A stretch of DNA of 64,000 nt from Toxonevra muliebris. Taxonomy: Eukaryota; Arthropoda; Insecta; Diptera; Pallopteridae. The translations under genes and the position numbers were made by a program. Numbering within the stretch: the stretch's first letter is position 1; each line of letters starts with the position of its first letter. The notes under the pieces were generated by a model. That model made no database searches and had not been told where the DNA came from. It was given only the letters and a program-made list of their open reading frames with translations. The DNA is taken from contig OY829330.1 of NCBI GenBank assembly GCA_963691655.1, positions 18,656,182 through 18,720,181 on the forward strand. Reading direction: 5' to 3'. Shown one piece after another: positions 21,760 to 33,245 of this stretch.

Positions 21760-22369
21760 TATTAAAAACATTTTTTATTTAAATTATTTTTATCAGTGAC
21801 TAGTGTTGTAATTGAAGTGCATGGGTCACTTTTGCTTCTACTAAATCAATTTATTTCGATTAATACCATATAAATGAATACACGTTTACGTTTACAAATT
21901 TGTTTAGTAGGTACTGAATTTTCGCAGATTCTTGGCTCCAAATAACCTTATATCGAACAAGTTTTATCCGTCTTTTTTTATAACGATAACATTGTGGGTA
22001 TTACCATACAAAGAATTGCACAATTGGCGGCACAAGAAGCATCTTTTTTTTTGGTTCAAATCGAGAATTCCAATTAGAAAAGAATGCCGCACAGTGGTCT
22101 GAAAGATTTTTCTAGCGCGACAAAATTTTGTTTGGCTTCCTTCAAACCTAAGTAATCAGGGAAAAAATAAAAAAAAAAAAACATTTGGAATCACATAATC
22201 GAATTTTGGAGCGGAAAAATTAAAAAATGGCTAAAAGTAAAAGATTTTTAATGTTAATATTATTTATTTTCAAATTTTGCGGAATATGTTGACTTATATT
22301 GAAAATTGGAAATAATATTGACAAATTTATGGTTAATTTGAAGCTAATGAATAATATGGAGGGTGTAAA
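21760..22369. other. Intronic stretch, no gene seen
   Basis: AT-rich; no supported coding frame or repeat boundary. Confidence 0.4.
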
Positions 22370-23612
22370 AAAACAATGGATACGTGCAAGACACGCAAGA
22401 TATTTGATGTGTAAACAGTTAAGCCAACTGAATATCATATACATAAGCTCACATATGTATAGCCCATATATAGCGATTTGATGTATAATCTATATGGTTA
22501 GGTAAATAATTCAAATTAAAACAATTTTTTTATAAACTTAAAAATTTATTAGATATTATTACCTTTTATATATAATAGCCCAATTCACTATAAATTGTAA
22601 ATGGTCTTTCGTTATTGCAAATTTTTATTCCATATCGCATTTGTTGTTGTGATAGCAGAAATATTTTGCATTGGCACCAAATCGTGAATAGGACTATCAG
22701 TCCTGCGTTATTTTGCTTTTACTCAATGCATCGGGCATATTTTTTTCCGCGCTTTTAGTTTTCTTCTTGTCTATTTGAAATTTTATTAGACATAAAAATT
22801 TTACTTAATGTCGCCTTAGAATTGATTTGGCGTATAGGTATATGAATTTGTACACACATACTCCAAATCAATTCTCAAGCGACGATAAGTGCTTTCCGCA
22901 TTTAACCTTAGAAAGGCAACAGGGGTGACCAGTCACCCCACTACTTTTTAAGAGCACCGCAAAGAGATTTGCCTTAACTGCATTTAACAAAAGTAAGAAA
23001 CATTGTATTTTTATTGAAGTAAATAAGTGATTTTTTCTGTTTAACATTTTTGCTATTTACATAGATAAAAAAAGTGTTGCCTTTCTAAGGTTAATGTACA
23101 AAGCAAAATTTTTATAATGCCGTGGATTGCTATCATTATCACTATATTTTGTTTATACATTTATTGAAACCTGGATTCTTTATTACTTATCATTTTGTAT
23201 TGTTTTTATATTTTTAAAAATATTTACTTTTAATGCAATCTAACTAGCCGAATGCAAAACCTATCAAACGCCTGTGTTTGGTACGGCGACTTCTCTGCTT
23301 GTATGGTATAGTCGATCTCCACACGTTTAACACCAACAAATAATTCTGCCACGAATAAATGTACACACACATTTTGTTTTTGTATGTACATATATGTGTG
23401 AGTAAATTGATCAAAACATAAACAAACAAACTCCGCTCGTATTTTAATTTCTCCCTCTCTTCTTCTCTCTTCTCTTTGTGAGCGATACGGGAACTGGACG
23501 TTACAGTTATCTTACTTCTTACGTTACAGTTATTCTTACATTTTACACATGTGAAATTTTGCCCATACCGTGAGCTAAAATGTTTACACAACAAAAACTA
23601 AAATATACAAGT
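22370..23612 (-). repeat. 1.2 kb repeat P, copy 1
   Basis: Collinear with 53440-54622 plus 56162-56245, and inverted relative to 52350-53340. Shared landmarks are ACTCACATATGTATAGCC, TTTGATGTATAATCTATATG, TGAATTTGTACACACATAC, GCGACGATAAGTGCTTTCC, CTCCACACGTTTAA and GCCCATACCGTGAGCTAAAA. The outer end AATGTTTACACAACAAAA is shared. A piggyBac-type MITE sits at 22906-23090. The 116-codon frame at 23244-23594 is not conserved in the other copies and is not called as a gene. Confidence 0.7.
22906..23090. mobile_element. piggyBac-type MITE (in repeat P copy 1)
   Basis: CCTTAGAAAGGCAACA at the left and its inverse TGTTGCCTTTCTAAGG at the right, both bounded by TTAA (22902-22905, 23091-23094). The terminus resembles the piggyBac CCCTAGAAAG end. 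The same MITE is at the same place in the two other P copies, so it inserted before P spread. Confidence 0.8.
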
Positions 23613-24522
23613 TTCGAAACGCAAGATATCGAAAGACCGCAAGGGTTCCACCTAATTGTTTAATATGTTATTTTTAGATGCAATACTTAAAAAAAATTAT
23701 GGCTTAAAGGGCGCGAAATTGCGAGAAGAGTCGTTTTTACCACTTTTGTGACACTACTTTTTGATGCACTTTACCACATTAGTGTTTTTTTATTGTCGTA
23801 CTGTTGTATGGCAGTGAGTGTTAGGAGTGGCTGATTTTTACAAAATTTTACAGATACCTTTATTTTATTATTTGAGCCGTTGCGTGAAAAAATGGTGTAA
23901 GTCAGTTTTTATTATTATATTGATTTTCACTTTCAGGCAATAATTTGGCCTCATTTAGTTTCCTACAAAAAAGATGCGCATCTAGGTTGAACATCTGTAC
24001 TATAAAGCTGCCTGTACATCGGGAAATTTTATAGGAGCCCTGTTTTGAACAGCACTTCTACAAAACCAATGTATTTTAAAAAATCTGATTTTGACTTATA
24101 CAAATTTTGCACGCAACGGCTCATTTGTAGTCCTTGTGCTGCATTACAAAACTTTTTGTCAAATAGAAAAAAATTTTTAGGCATAATCCGTTTTGGGTTG
24201 TATGGGCGGTGGATGGTGGGTGTAGCCAATTTTGACAAAACTTCCTTGTTATTTTAATTACGTTAAGAAAAGGTTGTGTACAAATTTCAGTACTCGAAAC
24301 CCCCTTTTATTTTTGTCCCAAAAATGTATGAGCTCGCGACACTGTGCTGTGTCCCGTAGCGTAGAAAGGGAATTGACATGCAAAAAAACATGATTTGTCC
24401 GGAAAAATCCTGGACAAATCACCGATTATAAAAAAAATCATGCCAAAAAAGCTTTGTCAAGCGAAACACGATCAAAATAACTTTTTGTAATAAATTACAT
24501 TTATGTTTTATTTCATGATGCC
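23613..24522. other. Stretch with no supported gene
   Basis: TTGAGCCGTTGCGTG (about 23872) and its inverse CACGCAACGGCTCA (about 24110) form a loose inverted pair. Open frames 24029-24257 overlap on both strands and show no similarity. Confidence 0.4.
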
Positions 24523-25280
24523 TTATTTTGCCCATAATTTATTTTTTTGTGCACCGATTTTAATGGTTAAATATTCGTAGGAAAGATAATAAGTGACAGA
24601 ATGTTCCAGGATGGAAAAACCAACGTTAGAGCTAAAAAAAAATTCAAAAACTGTAAGAATTAAATTTTTTCCAAACTTTAGGCTCGATGAGCTAGTTCTA
24701 AATTTTTCCGGATTGATCAAAAACTTCATAATTAGTAGTTTTTCGAATATTCGCATAGTATCAGGGGGCGGCAACCTAAAAAAACACTTTCGCTTACTAT
24801 GGCAACCTTGATGTACACGAACGTCGCATGTAACGAGCAAGTTTTCTTGATTTCGAATTTGTGCCCGCAATAAAGCTATCTCAATTGCTGGCTCTAACTG
24901 CGTAACTCGAACATGCACTGCGTTTAAGTCCCGTCGCCGAACCTCAAATTTTTTTTCGAGTTTTGTACAGAAAAACTCCATAATTCGTTTCTCAGGGTCT
25001 TGGGTTTGTTTTTCAATCTCGTCATTCTGGGTAGCAAAACGCTGCGCCATTATGTTGGACAATTTTGTTGAAGGATCAGACAGTGGAGGAGTTTTCACTG
25101 TTTCACTATCAGCAGTTGCTTCACGCCAGCGTTTTCATGCAACTTTTCGATGTTTGAAGACGGGACAGGACTTGAATTGAAAGTGACCGACCGGGGGGGA
25201 GGGGGAAGGTTGTTTCGCTGAGTCAGTTTTTTAAAAATCGCTGAATTCCGAGCAAGACATTCTATAGCACTGGAATACAA
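24523..25280 (-). pseudogene. LINE ORF1 (gag-like) fragment
   Basis: Minus-strand pieces in order: a Pro-rich start (NNLPPPPRSVTFNSSPVPSS, 25230-25150), a frame break near 25097, a coiled-coil-like stretch (SNIMAQRFATQNDEIEKQTQ ... RVTQLEPAIEIALLRAQIRN), then NLLVTCDVRVH, where the RRM-like part of LINE ORF1 proteins usually starts. The end (ILEHSVTYYLSYEYLTIKIG) fits the C-terminal part after more frame changes. No zinc knuckles are seen. Similarity judged from memory of dipteran LINE ORF1 proteins; the clade is not assigned. Confidence 0.45.
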
Positions 25281-26190
25281 TGAGAATAGTATAACACAAA
25301 TGCGAGAATTGCATTAGAGAAAATGCACAATACAATTTTGTTAATAGAACTTCAAGTTTAGTTAATGTTGTAAAAGCTCTTTACACATTTTTGATGATTT
25401 TGTGTATCAATCTGTTCACTTTTTAAGTTATCTCAGAAATTAAAAAAATGGATTCTGCCAGAACGATGACGATATGTACATTACGAAAACGAATAAAAAA
25501 AAGAAATTTTTTGAAAATTTTAATTGCGTAAGGAAAATATATCTGTTTCTAATCAGATTTTTTATTCTTGTATAATTGGCTCTGAAAGCAAATTTAGTAC
25601 ATCCCTACCTATTTTGATATTGTTCCGGGAGTAACTAGAAGGCCGAAGGTGAGCGAGAATATGTGAGGGTCAGAAGAAAATAGAAGTGAGCGCATTAAAT
25701 CCTCCATTCTGTTTTCCTTTTGCGTGTATGGTGCTGCCCAAAATTCCTTAAATCCCTATTTCGCGATTCCTGTGCTTCTTCTGACATCATGCCAATTGGG
25801 AGAGCGATATTATTTATGATGTCAGCGCCGTGAGTTAATATTTGCAAGCTGTAAAACTTTGTTGACTTGGGCTTTAGAAGTAAAATTCGATAACGTTATG
25901 TTGCAGTTTTCCACTTTTTCACTACTATGCTTATGAAGCTTCTCAATTTTTTTATAACTCGGCACTGCTCGTCATCACATTTTATTTTCGTTTACTATAT
26001 TATCAAATACGTGGACCTCCACCGCCGACAATTTTTCAGTAGAGACGTTTTCATTGTGCAAAATTAAACAAGTATGAATTCCTAACTCACATTGATTGTG
26101 CTTAAAAATGCAATAACCAATAAACGGGCAAGAACGGGCAGATCATTTTGGACGTTTCACAACAACAATACACCAAATTAAAAAACAAAA
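25281..26190. other. Stretch upstream of the Jockey-type LINE, no gene seen
   Basis: AT-rich, no supported frame or repeat end. Confidence 0.4.
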
Positions 26191-26196
26191 CAAGAA

Positions 26197-27100
26197 TTGA
26201 ATCGAATCCGACTCTTTTTTAGTAAAGACATACTTTCCACTTTCTATAAAAACTATAATTCATAAAATATCAGACCCCGATGATTATAGAAATTTAACAA
26301 AAATCTTAACCAGTAAAAACTTTTCATGGTACACATACGAAAATAAACAATCCCGACCGATTAAGGTGATGGCGAAAAATTTACATCACACGAACGATCC
26401 AATGGCAATAATTTCTGATTTGCAAGAACAAGGGTTAAAAGCCATAAGCGCAGTTAACAAATTAAAATGGAAAACAAAAGAGCCTTTAGATATGTTTCTT
26501 CTTACCTTTGATTCAACAGAAAATATAAAAAATATACATGAAATAAAAACTATTTTACACTCTGTTATTGTTATTGAGGCAGTGAAACAATCAAAACTCA
26601 TTCCGCAGTGTAGAACATGTCAGTCGTATGGTCACACTCAAAACTACTGTGGCAAACAACCAAGATGTGTCAAGTGCGCAGGAAAACATAAGACGATAGA
26701 TTGCGTAAAGCCTGTACAACAGCAACCAAAATGTTGTAACTGTGGCGAGGCCCACCCAGCAAGCTACAGAGGATGCATCGTGGCTAAAGAGTTGCAAAAG
26801 ATACGCGAACACAGGACCGGCCCAAAGAGGAGCGATTTACATGATAAAGGTCCAATCACCAAACCTATAGAAAGTCACCCTAAAAACTCTACTTGTAAAC
26901 CAAGGGCCCAAAAAAATAAGAATACTGCAACATTCAATGTGCCCACATACTCACAAGTAATAAAAGAGAACAATCGTGTAGAAGATACGAACCTACTGCA
27001 ACAAATCTTGGAAAAACTTACGAAACAAAATGAGTTCACCACATCACTCGAAAAAAGGCTGCAAAAGCTCGAAAAAACCCTATATAAAACTAAACCATAA
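26197..27100 (+). CDS. ORF1, Gag-like RNA-binding protein with three zinc knuckles
   Basis: The frame is open from about 26197 (TYFPLSIKTIIHKISDPDDY...) through the ATG at 26366, so the annotated Met is internal and the true N-terminus is lost. After a region typical of Jockey Gag (NFSWYTYENKQSRPIKVMAK) come three CCHC-type knuckles: CRTCQSYGHTQNYC, CVKCAGKHKTIDC and CCNCGEAHPASYRGC (about 26610-26775). A Lys-rich, coiled-coil-like tail follows. The protein would package the LINE RNA and carry it to the nucleus. Stop TAA at 27098-27100 overlaps the ORF2 ATG. No internal stop: the most intact frame of the element. Confidence 0.85.
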
Positions 27101-29742
27101 TGGCTAAAATAATAAAAATTATGCTATGAAACGCAAACGGTTTACTGAAACGTCAAAACGAACTGGAAGTAATGCTCGATAATGAAAAAATCGACGTTTG
27201 CTTAATATCTGAGACACATTTTACCAAACAATCATATATCAAATTTAAACATTTTAAAACATACCACACAATACACCCAAATAACTGCGCACGGGGAGGT
27301 TCCGCCATTATAATAAGAAGTAGTATAAAACATTATGAAGAAAATAGTATATCCACAGAAGAATTTCAAGCAACAACCATAACACTAGATAGCGATAATA
27401 GCTTATCACTTACTGCAGTATATAGCCCTCCAAGGCATCAGATAAAATGTGCGCAATATATACAGCTAATCAATAGCCACAAAAAACGATTCATAATGGG
27501 CGGCGATTATAATGCGAAATATACCCATTGGGGCTCGAGACTTATCACTACTAAAGGTAGAGAATTATATAAAGCACTCCAAATGACAGGATGCCGCACA
27601 TTCACTACTGGGGAACCAACATATTGGCCAACCGACCCACAAAAAATACCCGATCTAATCGATTTCTTTATCACTAGAAAGGTCTCTACAAATTACGTGT
27701 GCATAGAAAGCGGATTGGAAATGAACTCTGATTCTCCAATTCTCTTGACAATACACGAAAGTTTGGTTACTAAAAAACCACCACTTACGTTAATAAATAA
27801 GTACACCGATTGGGAATATTTTAAGAAAATTCTATCTGACGTTGATCATCACGCAGAAATAAACTGTAATGCCGAGTTAGACGACGAAATAGTGAACTTG
27901 TCAAAAATTATACAATACGCAGCCTGGAGCAGTACACCAGTCAAAAGAAATGTTACAGCAGGACACAAGTTCTCAAAAGAAATAAAAGAAATGGTCGTTA
28001 AAAAACGCAGAATACGTCGAAGGTGGCAACAAACAAGATCTCCATCTGACAAGAGATACCTAAATAAAATATCGAAAGAGCTTACTAGTAAGATAAAGTT
28101 ATTTAAAAATAACTCTCTTAGCAACCACCTAAGGGGACTATCAAATGAACGTAGCACTGAATACTCGCTCTGGAAGTGTACAAAAAATTTTTCACAACCT
28201 ACAGTACAGTACCCACCAATCAAAAACGCCGACAATACATGGGCCAAAAGTAATAGAGAGAAAGCTAATACTTTTTCGGAGTACCTTGAAAGTATCTTCG
28301 AGCCATATAACACATCAGGTGCTGCCGAAATGGAACCACATAATCATGATATTGACATCGAAATCCCTCCAGTAACGGACGCTGAACTAACTACCGAAAT
28401 AAAGCATTTAAAATCAAAAAAGTCGCCTGGGTATGATCTCATCACCAGCGAAATATTAAAACAGCTCCCACAAAATGTTATAACCAAGTTAACAGCTATT
28501 ATGAATGCCAGTTTCAAATTGGAACATGTATCCATCTACTGGAAAACTGCTGAAGTAGTCATGTTTAACAAGCCAGGGAAGCCAGCGCATGATGTAACAT
28601 CATATCGGCCTATATCTCTGCTGCCTATAGTTTCAAAACTTATGGAAAAGCTACTCGTATCAACCTCGTAATAGAGCAGAGAAAAATAATACCTGCGCAC
28701 CAATTTGGTTTCCGGAAGAAACATTCAACCATTGATCAAGTTCACAGAATAACTCGAGTTATCGAAAATGCCTTTGAAGAAAAAAAGGTTTGTTCCGCTG
28801 TCTTTCTTGACGTGTCCAAAGCCTTCGATAAAGTATGCCATGATGGTCTACTCAATAAAATTAATGCGCTACTACCAATTCAATATTATAACATACTAAA
28901 ATCATACTTATCAGATCGCTTCTTTCGAATCAAACAGGAGGACACATACTCTGACCTCAAGGAGATAAAAACTGGAGTCCCCCAGGGTAGCGTGCTGGGA
29001 CCCATCCTCTACCTTCTCTTCACATGTGACTTACCTAATGACGAAAACTGTATCACGGCGACGTTTGCAGACGACACTGCTATCCTGTCGGTTGGAAAAA
29101 CACAGGCCGAGTCTATCGCGAAATTACAACATCATTTAAACAACATCCTTGAGTGGACATCAACGTGGCGCATGAAACTAAATGAATCGAAATCGGTCCA
29201 TATAGACTTCACATATAACAAAATAAGATATCTCCCGCTATACATAAATGGCGTGCAAATCCCGTACCATAACACCGCTAAGTACTTAGGTATGACCCTG
29301 GATTCTAAGCTTAGATGGAACGCTCACGTCAAAAAGAAAAAAGAAGAACTAGAAATAAGATTCCGAAACATGTATTGGCTCATGGGTAATCGATCTGCTT
29401 TATCCACATTCAACAAAATACTATTATACAAGCAGGTGCTTAAACCAATATGGACCTATGGGATCCAGCTATGGGGCTGTTCAAGCTCCAGTAATATAAT
29501 ACAGATTCAAAGATTTCAAAACAAAGTACTAAGATGTACCGTTAATGCACCTTGGTACGTCCGGAGCAGCGATCTCGAACGCGATCTTGGTATTGAATCG
29601 GTTGTCGCCTCAATACCAAAAAAATACCAAATCTCACATGGAAAGACTATATCATGTAAACAGTGAAGCCGCAATCCTAGCTGACCCCAGCGAATGGAAA
29701 GAAAGGCTTAAACGTAAAAAGCCGCACCAACTCGTGCAGTAG
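27100..29742 (+). pseudogene. ORF2, AP-type endonuclease and reverse transcriptase, broken
   Basis: The ATG at 27100 is followed by a TGA at 27127-27129 where related proteins have Trp (ML*NANGL). The endonuclease shows SETHFT, AVYSPPRH and GGDYNAKYTHWGS, but the final box reads NSDSPILL, lacking the His of the usual SDHSP, so a catalytic residue appears deleted. The RT shows SYRPISLLPIVSKLMEKLL, then a frameshift near 28660, HQFGFRKKHSTIDQVHRITR, VFLDVSKAFDKVCHDGLL, TGVPQGSVLGPILYLL, ATFADDTAILS (catalytic FADD) and KYLGMTLDSKLRW. A second frameshift lies near 29610, and the end reads SEAAILADPSEWKERLKRKK to TAG at 29740-29742. Non-functional for at least four reasons. Confidence 0.85.
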
Positions 29743-29896
29743 CCAACCTCTCTGCAGGCATTATGTAGAGCATCTTATAGTTTAATTGTGTTATACAAAA
29801 CCCAAAACAAATTGTTCGTTAGTTTATTCAATGTTAACTAGTTACAATGTGAAATAAATAAAAAAAAAAAAAATAAAAAAAAAAATAAAATAAAAT

Positions 29897-30959
29897 TATT
29901 AATCAACTGGTTTAATATTGACAAAATACACGCACTGAGTAATTAGGCGCCAAATTCGTTTAATGCACTTGCTCCAACGGGTGCTACATTTGACAGCTAA
30001 CAGCACTGCGAATATTGAAAGCAAAACAAAAGTAAAAACATAAATTTGCTCAGTGGAGTATCGGTAATCTATACAATGCAAAATATTTATCGATTCAAAA
30101 GTTTTAAATTTTGAATTAAATACCGCTAGATCAGTGATTTCGTCCACTGAGAAAAAAAAATTCTATCGAGCCGATTGGGCTGCACTTTTAATAGGTTGTT
30201 CTACACACTGGATCCCGCAGGTAGTAGGATTGCTTATTTGTAATCATTATTTCCTATTTTTATCCCGATTTTTAACAAAAAAAGCGCAATTTTTTAAATT
30301 TTTTTTTTGTCTGCCATTTTGTTATTTTTTAATAAAACTGTTTAAATCTACTACCTACCAGAACACTAAAAAATGTGGTAAAATAAATTCCAAAAACTTG
30401 TTTTGTACAGTTTGTACTAATAACATATAAAAAAATTAAATGATTGTATTTTATTTTGTTATAATAAAAAAGTCCCGAAATAACCTTGAAAATTAGGCCG
30501 GGACACTAGACTACTTCCTTGAGTATTTACCTAGAAAGGATTATACTTCTAAACAATGCAATCGTGATATTTAAAAGCTTTACTTTTACAAAATTTTACG
30601 GAAAACGCATACTAGACATTGCATAGCATTCCGACACAAGTCATTTGAAAAATTGTAATTGTTAAGATAAGTGGGGAAAGTCTAATCGCGAAATTGCATG
30701 AAGTATTAGCATATCACATGTAGGCGTGGTAAACGTCAAAAAAGGGAGTTAATTTATGCCAAAATAAAGCGGCTTGGACGACTTCTAATCATGAATACAC
30801 TTAAACAACCGGAGATTGTCAAAGCTACAAGTTTCTAATAACTTATTATATCTGAAATTCGAAGTGATTTAGATTTTCACAAGACATATTGGGAAAATTT
30901 TGCATGATTGTAAACATCTTACAGTAAGGATTAGCTTTCCCTAAACAAACAAAAACGCA
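29897..30959. other. Stretch without supported gene
   Basis: Contains T-rich runs (30295-30345). Frames at 29899-30430 show no family similarity. Confidence 0.4.
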
Positions 30960-30964
30960 TATTT

Positions 30965-31485
30965 CGAATTTACAGCAACACATTTGTAATGGGCCGATTA
31001 ATGAAAAACGGTTATTTTTTGCAACGAATAGTAACAAAACCCTAAGAGGGTTTTAAAAAGTTAGCTCGCTTTTAGATGTTATAGCCTTTCAAAGTTGAGC
31101 TGTTTTAGTATATTTTTCAGTTCTATTTTCTATTTATAATAAAATCAAAAATTTGAAAACCCAAACAATATTAAATTCTATTCATTTTTGTTACTAGTAC
31201 TATTGGTTATTTTTTGCAAAAGTCATGTAATGAATAATTTAAACTTCTTAATATGGAAAACTCTATAATGTTAAAATTGTTTTTGTTCTTATTTCGCTGT
31301 AGAAAGCAGTAAAAATTAGTACTTCATTTTTTAAAAATAAGCTGCAAGAGGCAAAACTTGAATGCCTATAACTTTTAAAAGCGAGCTAACTTTGCAAAAT
31401 CCTTTAAGGGTTTTGTAGCTCGACATCAGTACTATCGATCTGTGTTGGCCGATTCTCCGTTAGAAAAATGTGTTGCACAGTGTTA
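30965..31485. repeat. MITE-like inverted repeat
   Basis: Arms AAACCCTAAGAGGGTTTT...AAGTTAGCTCGCTTTTA (about 31036-31100) and the inverse TAAAAGCGAGCTAACTTTGC...AAGGGTTTTG (about 31370-31420). Further out, GGGCCGATTAATGAAAAACG and the inverse ...CGGCCAACACAG are loosely matched. No coding part. Confidence 0.5.
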
Positions 31486-31964
31486 CCAATGCTGTAGTCT
31501 GATGATACCAGGTTCATTTGTTTCTCAAACATAATATTTATATATTTCGCCAGAAATAAAATGATTTTCCATGACTATCTACCTCTTCTGGAAGAGGGAC
31601 TTTTCAATGTTCATGTTAAAATTAATAAGTGCAGCATAACATTTAATAAGACGCCATTTTTATCTATCAAGCAGCAGTGTCAACTGAATGTTTCAAGAAG
31701 AAAAATTTTGAAATAATGAAGTAACCCGCTTCAAGCCGGGATTTGAACCCCATGGAAAATCTTTGAAGTGTTTTTTTTAATCAGATTTATTCACGTGGTA
31801 ATCAGATTTTTGGTTTAAATTAATTACAAGCAGAAATAAAAACAAGTTTGGAAGGAAATATCAACATCCGAGCTAAGAAATCTTATGAACTCAACGACAA
31901 ATAGAATGGAAGGAAATTTAAGAAATTAGGGTAGTCACATGTAATGCTAATTACACAGTCCAAC

Positions 31965-32460
31965 AAATTAAGACTTTTTGGCTGCAACAGAATAGCCACC
32001 CTATAATCCTGAAAGGGTATGTTGCACGTCTCAGTTTTTTTACAGTGGGTCAAAGTTTTCTTATTTTGGTCGAAGGGAGTTGAATATTAAGTTCAAAAAG
32101 TGTTATAAATGTCTGAGAAAAATCTTATCGGCGAAGTTGTATGGTAGAATTTTACGAGGGTCATTTCTGTAGAACATTTTAACCCTTTAGTTCCTCTTTT
32201 TATAGGCCAATCTTTTGAAGAAAACCTGAAAAGTCCTTTCAAAAAAGACATTTAAGGATTAAAATATTCCACAAAAATATTTGCCAAAAAATTTCACTAG
32301 GGGTCACCAAAGACATAAAAGTCATATATATAACGGTTAAAGGTTATTAAAAGGAAATAGCCTACCCACAGAAATAAAATATACTATAATGTGAATTCAG
32401 CATTATGATTAATTTAAATAACTGTAGCATTAATTTTTACCAAAAAGGGGATGTCCACAG
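31965..32460 (+). repeat. 450 bp repeat R, copy 1
   Basis: CAGTCCAACA...CACCCTATAATCCTGAAAGG...ATCTTATCGGCGAAGTTG...TAGGGGTCACCAAAGACATA...AATATACTATAATGTGA matches 40466-40995 in the same orientation and 37880-39525 inverted. No coding part; family unknown. Confidence 0.7.
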
Positions 32461-32874
32461 ATGTCCGGTGCCGATTTTTTTGATTTTCATTTAGGGGACG
32501 GAAATAAAAGAGACATGTAGGGTATGTTCGGTTATGCAGTACTGCAACATTTGTAGAAACAAAAGCGTTCAAAGCGCCAATATTTGTGGCGCGGCCAAAC
32601 CTGCATTACTCATAAATTTTATTTAATATTATTGTGAGTTGAATTATTATTTTAGTTTCTTGTACTTTTCTCTTTTATCTGCATATCCTAAACTGTAATA
32701 CGCTAACTGTTAAATTCTTTTTATTGAATTACTGGATCTAATATGCTTAATTATGCTCTTCTAGCTTATAATAAAGTTAGTGTAAAAATTGAATTGAAAG
32801 CGAAACGTGGTCTTTTAATTTTCGTAAGCCTTTCTTTTTGCACCATTTCACACAAACTAGTGTGGAATTATTCA

Positions 32875-32892
32875 TAGCGCCCGAGCAGGGAC
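32875..32892 (+). other. Retrotransposon primer-binding site (tRNA-Lys type)
   Basis: TAGCGCCCGAGCAGGGAC differs at two positions from TGGCGCCCGAACAGGGAC, the complement of the tRNA-Lys(UUU) 3' end. It lies about 350 bp upstream of a BEL/Pao gag start, where a primer-binding site should be. The sequence just before it (ending ATTCA) would be the end of the 5' LTR; the LTR start (perhaps near 32515, TGTAGGG) is not provable without a second LTR. Confidence 0.6.
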
Positions 32893-33245
32893 ACACGTGT
32901 TCGTTTTCGTTTAGCAGCAATAAATTAATTTTGAAGATTACAAAAATACAAAAATTGGTAATCGCTGGCGCACGTGGGTTTCTATTACTTTGTTGATCGC
33001 AGAAACACGTGGAAACGTTCCAACTTCTATTGGTTTGGTGAAGCAGGACACGTTTGTGAACACAACACGTGGGAAAGCACGTGGATTTCTATTTATTTCT
33101 ATTATCGTGGTGCAGCAGGACACAGTCGCGGCATAAGACATGGTAAAGTATACACTTCTATTGGTTGGTGAAGCAGTATAAGCCGGGTGAATCACGGAGA
33201 TGTAATCTGGTAAGGTAATTTGTATGGAAAGGTGAGTGTGTAAAG
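32893..33245 (+). promoter_or_regulatory. BEL/Pao leader with five CACGTG E-boxes
   Basis: CACGTG occurs at 32894, 32971, 33006, 33066 and 33078. Around them TTCTATT and GGTGAAGCAGGACAC recur, so the leader is built of degenerate direct repeats. CACGTG is the core site of bHLH factors of the Myc/Max and Clock/Cycle type (established knowledge); a role here is inference. Confidence 0.5.

Larger units (their letters stand above)
26197..29896 (+). mobile_element. Jockey-type non-LTR retrotransposon, 5'-truncated
   Basis: Gag-like ORF1, endonuclease/reverse-transcriptase ORF2, short 3' UTR and an A-rich tail (about 29853-29896) follow in order on the plus strand. The ORF1 frame is already open at its first recognisable bases (26197) with no ATG, so the 5' end is missing. 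ORF1 stop and ORF2 start overlap as TAATG at 27098-27102. One stop codon and two frameshifts in ORF2 make it inactive. It is the least decayed LINE in the window. A target duplication could not be found. Confidence 0.85.

Noticed and set aside
23244..23594. 116-codon minus-strand frame in repeat P
   Set aside because: In the two other copies of P the frame is altered or broken (for example a different 113-codon version at 54325-54666), with no recognisable domain.
27849..28313. 154-codon frame antisense to the LINE ORF2
   Set aside because: It is a shadow of the RT frame, which shows clear catalytic motifs on the plus strand.
26160..29910. Target duplication of the Jockey-type LINE
   Set aside because: No convincing matching sequence was found between the truncated 5' flank and the 3' flank after the A-rich tail; the flanks are too A-rich to judge by eye.
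32938..33195. 85-codon minus-strand frame
   Set aside because: Lies in the BEL/Pao leader repeats antisense to the element and has no similarity.
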